A program made the translations under genes and the position numbers. A stretch of 33,451 nucleotides of DNA from Vitrella brassicaformis (taxonomy: Eukaryota; Sar; Vitrellaceae): contig CDMY01000376.1 of NCBI GenBank assembly GCA_001179505.1, positions 76,038 to 109,488 on the forward strand. The letters are read 5' to 3'. The number at the start of each line of letters is the position of its first letter. The stretch's first letter is position 1. Under the pieces are notes generated by a model. That model ran no database searches and was not told where the DNA came from. It was given only the letters and a program-made list of their open reading frames with translations. Below are positions 28,860 through 33,451 of the stretch, piece after piece.

Positions 28860-31800
28860 CTATCGACAGCAGACATGCGCTGTGACCATCCTCTGACACT
28901 TGTCTATCTGGCCCTTCAAAGCCCGCAGCAGCTCACCCCCAGCGACCCTCTGGGAAGAACAGGGGCCCGCGTCACTACCGCTACTACCACCACTGCCACT
29001 GCCACTGCCCATCGCACTGCTGCTGCTGCCCCTGCTATACGACTTGCCGGGCCCATAGAGTTTGTCGAGGTTGGCCTGCAGGAATGCGTACGACTCCTCG
29101 AGACACTCCATCACTGCCGGCACACTGCTCGCGTCAGACAGCATATCCAGCAACACCAGCAGCTGGTCTTTCGCCGCCGACATCTCCTCCCGACCCCCAC
29201 CCTCATCCTCATCTCGCGTGTCGTTTGGCAGCGGCTCCGGCTCGTCCTCATCTGGTGACCCTCCAGCTCCATTGGTGCTGCCGTTGGTCCCCACCACGCC
29301 CGCCGCCCCTCCATTGCTGCTGCTGGCAGGCAGCGCTTCGTCGTTCATGCTGTGTGAGCGTGATGCGTGTGCGCTGGCGATGTCGCTCATCTGCAGGGCA
29401 AACGGGATGGGGACCGCAGAGGGCGACGGGGCCGATGGGTGCACAGCAGCAGCAGCAGCACTGGCTGCAGAGGCGGATGGCTGTGAGGCTGGAGAGGGTG
29501 TGTTGGTGTCATCCTCCTCCTCTGTGCGGGGAGGGGCCGATGGCCTCACTGGCGCATTGGTCGGCGTGTGGAAGTCCGGCTCGTCGAGAGAGAGGGGGAG
29601 GAAAGGTGCCTGGCCGCTGTTCATGTCGCGAGTCATGATGCGGTCCTCCTCCCGCCCCTGTGGCCGCTGCACCGTGCGCGATGGAACGGGCCGCCTGTCG
29701 TTGCGGTGGGCGGGGGCCTTGGGTGAGGGGGGCGATCGTGGGCGATTGGGGGTCAGCTGGGGGTACCGGCCGCTATAGGGCATGTGGGGTATGAAAGTCG
29801 TTGAGAAGAAGGTCCCAGGGCCGGGGGTGCCCTCCTGCAGACAGACACCACACAGACAGACAGACAGACGTGAATGCATGGATAGCTGTGTGGCATAGAT
29901 AGGCTCACTGTACTGGACTGACCATCATAGGCCGGTCAAGCCTTGCATGTGGGTGTGGCGGCCGCCACATCTGCTCCCCCGTTGCGGCGGCGTTAGCGTT
30001 GGCATGGGGGCGAGGGCGGGTTGGCGGGGGAGGGGGGGCCGCGGGAGGGGGGGACCTCATGCGCATGCGTGCCTCTGCCCTGCTGCGCGCCTCTGGGTCG
30101 ATGATGGCCGGCTGCTGGCGTGTACGCTGGCCCACCAGGAGAGAGAGCATGGTGCGGCGGTCCTGCTGACGGGCGGCCATGTCGATGAGGCCGCCCTCCT
30201 GGTGAATGGACACCGAGAAACCCACATGTGTGCTGTTGTGATCTCCCTCCCTCTCTCTCTCTCTGTGTGTCTGTGAGGGTGGCGGACTCACCGATGGGTC
30301 GGCCTCTCTGACGTCTTTGCGGCACAGTGGGCATGAGAGGGAGCGCTCGAACCACTTGTCGAGGCATTGTTGGTGGAATTTGTGCTTGCAGAGGGTGATG
30401 CGCCGAATGAGATCGAAATGCAGGAACGGCTCAAAGCAAATCGAACACACCTGCATTGCATTGCATCAATGACCACAAATACACAACAGACACAACAGCC
30501 AGGTGAACACACGACACGCTAGAGAGCCTGGCCGCGTCACGTGACTTACCTGGTCCTGGTCTGTCTTTTTGTCGTTGCCAATGGTGCTGCTCGCCTGCTG
30601 GTCGCTCCGTCCCTCGTCGCTCGAGTCCCTGCCCCTCTTGCTGCTGCTGCTGCTGTCGCCATCCGCCCCCGCCCGTCGCCTCTCTATCTCCTCCCTCCCA
30701 TATACCTCCACCACTGTGAACTTCCGGAGCATTCTATGAGACACACAAAAACACACGAACACACACACACACACACGCATCCATCCATCCATCCATCCAC
30801 ATGTGTGTGTTGGTGGGAGGTGTGTCAAGTCGGTGCTGACTTAAGGAGGGCGGATCCGTGTGTGTCGAAGTCATCGATGAGAGAGGCGCGAAACCGCTCG
30901 TGCCTCTGCCTGCGTCTGCGAGCCGGCCCCAACACACGCTCGGCTTCGATTATCGCCTCACCTGACCACCACACCATGCCGACAGACAGGCAGGCAGGCA
31001 CACATGGCGAGGTGGCAGGTGGCGTGGCGAATGTGTGTCGAGTGTACATACCGCGGCTGGAGGGGTCGCCGACCCACCGCACGGCCACGCGCATGCCGTC
31101 GGGGGTCAGGATGCTGCTGTCGTCATTGTGGTTGGTGCCACCCGCACGGCCCTCACGATCTATCTCCTGCACGACAGACAGACACGACATTTGTGTGTGG
31201 TATGGAGAGATGGATCGGCTGTTGTGCTTTGCCATGCCACCGACTGACTCACCAGGAGGACCATGAGCGGCTCCGTCCTCCCACTCTCCCGGTGCTCCAG
31301 CCATCTGTCCAGGCTGCCACTATGCCCCGCACGATCACCATCACCCTCCTGAAGCACCGCCTGGGCCCAATCCTGCGAAGCGGAAACAGCACACAGCACA
31401 CAACAAATACGTGGCGGCTACAATCACTCCCACCATGCGCTAATGGCACCCACCTGCAGCGAATGTCCCTGAGAATGCCACCATGTTATCTGTTCCGAGT
31501 TGTATCGGTGCAGCAGCGTCTCGATGGCCCAATCGGGGGACCTCTCGTGATTAGGATCGCTCCTCGAGAGCAGCGACCGCAGGACCGTCAGATGTCTGTC
31601 TGCCGGCTGGTCGGTGCCGCCACCGAGTGCACTATGCCGCTGAAGAGATATACAAAGGAAAACACACAGACGATCGAGTGCGTGTCCGTGTCCGTATGTC
31701 TGTCCATCCGCCCAGGCCTGTGTGTGCGTGGCATGTGTGCATTCATTCGGACGTACCCCCGTCACAAACTGAGGAAGAAGCTCGTTGAAGGGCAGCATCG

Positions 31801-32257
31801 ACAGAAACCGCTGGCCAAGCCCACCACCACCACCACCACCACCAGTACCACCAGTAACCGGCACGGGCTCGTCAATGGCCCTCCGCCGGGCGGCCCTCGG
31901 CCCCTGCCCCCCCACCTCCCTCTCCTCCCTCCCGCCTCCTCCTTCAGCCATCCGTGCGAAAGAGGGGGCGAAGGCAGGCAGCAGCGCATATACCTCGTCC
32001 AGTTCCTCATCCACTGGCGGGCTCGAGGGACGCCCACCATTCTCTGAGGGATGACTGCCGCGGGGTGCGTTGGTGGAGCCGCCAAATGCGTCCCAGAACC
32101 ATCGGGTGCGGCGCTCGGGTGAGGTGCGACTGGCCGTGTGTGTGGCCCCCGATGGCTGTGGTCGGTCTGCGTAAGAGGACGAAAGGCGGGGCGGCTCGTG
32201 TGATGAGGACGAGGGCTGAGGGCCGTTCAGTGACAGGTCATGCGGTCTGCCCGCCAT
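28860..32257 (-). CDS. RING-H2 E3 ubiquitin ligase-like protein
   Basis: Exons in transcript order: 32257-31757, 31639-31454, 31372-31253, 31166-31052, 30961-30841, 30733-30550, 30450-30292, 30198-29923, 29834-28860; 878 residues, all phases closed. The RING finger is encoded within one exon (30450-30292): V-CSIC-FEPFLHF, LCKHKFHQQCLDKW, CPLCRKDV. This is the C3H2C3 ligand order of RING-H2 fingers that bind E2 enzymes. The N-terminal 160 residues are Ser/Pro/Gly-rich, then come helical segments (SDPNHERSPDWAIETLLHRY and LDRWLEHRESGR). A KMLRKFTVVEV strand and an acidic/Ser-rich linker precede the RING. The last 400 residues are Pro/Ala/Ser-rich with a helical block near residue 800 (KDQLLVLLDMLSDASSVPAV). 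No TM segment is seen, so it is probably cytosolic or nuclear. The substrate is unknown. The final exon is 975 bp. Confidence 0.9.
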
Positions 32258-32662
32258 CAGCCAGAGCCCGGGAAGAGATCTTCGTCTCTATTTGGCCTGG
32301 TCGTGTGTCGGTTGGCAGATGAATGGTCGTCCTACTGCTCGTGGCGACGGTAATAGGGGAGGCCGCCCGTCGATGTGGCCCGTGCTGTCCTCTTCAGAAT
32401 GATGAAATGAATTCGGTTGAAGCTCCACTTATCGCTCCACTCATAGAGGAAGAGTGGTGTGTTGTTGAGTAGAGGGCTCCAGTGCGATGGGTAGGTGAGT
32501 GGGAGGGATCCGAGTCCTGACGCGATCCTTACTCAGGCTCGCGTTTCCCTTCCTGCGAAAAAAGACCCAAGCGCAAGGCCCTGTCGACCAGGGCATCCCT
32601 GTGAGAGATCCTTCTGCCCGCTTCGATTTGAGCGAAGAAACAAGCATCAACACGACACGACG
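32258..32662. promoter_or_regulatory. Divergent promoter region
   Basis: 405 bp between the RING-H2 gene start (-) and the multipass Cys-rich gene (+). It contains AGATCT at 32276-32281, 19 bp upstream of the minus-strand ATG. No microsatellites are present, unlike other spacers. The promoter role is positional inference. Confidence 0.45.
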
Positions 32663-33451
32663 ATGGAACCTGCACCCATCCTCTGGCTGACGTTCTCGCT
32701 GGTGTTGACGCTGCTCTGGGAGGCTGGCTGCATCCTTCTCATCATCCTTTGGTTCCTGGCCGCCGAACTCATCACCCTGCTCGCCACCATCTCCCTGGCG
32801 CTCTCCGTCCATGTCGGCCAGGTCGGCGCGGCTGCGGTCCCTCTGGCCTGGTGGCTGGTAGCCGAGACCGCCAGTCAGCTCTGGGGCATTGCTGCAAGTG
32901 CGGCAGGGGGGATATCGGCTTTGCCACCCGTGGCAAGGGATGTGGCCACCGTCAGCATCGCCATGAGCGGCGCCCTGGCTGTCGGCTGGGTGGTGCAACA
33001 CTTCATGGATTGCGAGCAGCAGCAGGCCCTGTCCGCCACACAAGCAGGCTTTGCAGACACGGGAGGAGAGGAGGAGTACTGTAAGCCAAGCCCACCGACA
33101 CAGACACAGACACAGACACAGACGCAGACACGGAAAGGGGGGAAGCTCATCGATCTCCTCAACATCATGATGTTGTGTGTTGTTGTGCATTGACCACATG
33201 AATGTCGGTGTAGGCCGGATATGTGCCACGCCTCTCGAGGAGAGGCGCCGCCAGGGAGGAGGCTTGGTGCAGTACCCATGCTGCGTGACGACAGTGTGCC
33301 GCCCCTGCTACAAGGCTGGCCACCTCCACCTCTTGTCCTCCGCAACGTCGACCTGGAGGAGGTGGACAAGAAGGCCCACATCATGGAGCGCATGGCCACT
33401 TTTGGCCACCAAATCCGCTGTGCTCGCCGCACATGCACCTACTGACTGCGA
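32663..33451 (+). CDS. Multipass membrane protein with Cys-rich zinc-binding motif, partial
   Basis: Exon 1 is 32663-33080; exon 2 begins at 33214 (donor T|GTAAGC, acceptor GTGTAG). Exon 1 encodes about 139 residues with three to four hydrophobic segments: ILWLTFSLVLTLLWEAGCIL, FLAAELITLLATISLALSVH, AAAVPLAWWLVAETASQLW, VSIAMSGALAVGWVVQHFM. A short acidic stretch (GGEEEY) leads into exon 2, which continues with YCRICATPLEERR and VQYPCCVTTVCRPCYK, a CxxC...CC....CxxC array that looks zinc-binding and RING-like. In the spliced frame there is no stop before the window ends. The overlapping frame (stop TGA 33443-33445) reads a coding-like LEEVDKKAHIMERMATF and CARRTC, so the 3' end needs a frame change, a small intron, or has a sequence error. 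The family is not recognised; a membrane-anchored ubiquitin ligase is one possibility. Confidence 0.62.

Noticed and set aside
29062-29778. 238-residue plus-strand open frame, Ser/Ala/Gly-rich
   Set aside because: It is antisense to the 975-bp last exon of the RING gene. Its composition mirrors the Pro/Ala/Ser coding strand, and it has no domain or splice context.
31004-32047. 347-residue plus-strand open frame
   Set aside because: It runs through several exons and introns of the minus-strand RING gene; the composition is typical of a shadow frame.

Overview
This is nuclear DNA of a eukaryotic alga. Nearly every gene is cut by short spliceosomal introns (about 55-250 bp) with GT-AG borders. 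The gene set includes KH, TREX/THOC, MOZART1, sterol methyl oxidase, DEAD-box helicase, LOV and RING proteins, and one tRNA carries a nuclear-type intron. Three things point to a photosynthetic alveolate, most likely a chromerid of the Vitrella type: a LOV photoreceptor, a tocopherol-cyclase-like domain joined to thrombospondin type 1 repeats, and a bipartite-looking plastid leader. That assignment is inference; another complex alga such as a stramenopile is not excluded. Introns and spacers are full of TG/CA, TCTG/CAGA, TC and CATC microsatellites. These create many spurious Cys/Val- and His/Thr-rich open frames, which I left out.

Layout, left to right: 3' end of a KH-domain RNA-binding protein (+, 70-1318); 1.1 kb spacer; membrane-anchored Methyltransf_24-type methyltransferase (+, 2456-4294); THOC3/TEX1-like WD40 protein (-, 4596-6762); intron-containing tRNA-Tyr(GUA) (-, 6935-7017); multipass J-domain protein (+, 7226-9452); MOZART1 (-, 9922-10167); tocopherol-cyclase-like/TSP1 transmembrane fusion (+, 10410-13709); C4-sterol methyl oxidase (+, 14242-15900); Orai-like four-TM protein (+, 16394-17580); ankyrin-repeat protein with a likely plastid leader (-, 17910-19222); DDX49/Dbp8 helicase (+, 19464-21351); small unknown protein (+, 21644-22467); 1.1 kb spacer; two-TM unknown protein (-, 23604-24280); uncertain small ORF (-, 24301-24738); short LOV protein (+, 24830-26457); 2.4 kb repeat-rich spacer; RING-H2 protein (-, 28860-32257); multipass Cys-rich (RING-like) protein running off the right edge (+, 32663-end).

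Genes are densely packed and mostly alternate in strand. This gives five divergent pairs with 91-463 bp between start codons and five convergent pairs. There is no operon-like or pathway clustering; these look like independent housekeeping and surface or signalling genes. I built exon models by hand by requiring canonical splice borders, continuous reading phase and family motifs. Every exon phase closes in the models given, except at the right edge.

Most interesting points: the tocopherol-cyclase/TSP1 fusion receptor; a directional microsatellite pattern in introns (CA-rich near the donor, TG-rich near the acceptor) that could pair the intron ends; and enrichment of the palindrome AGATCT in divergent promoters.
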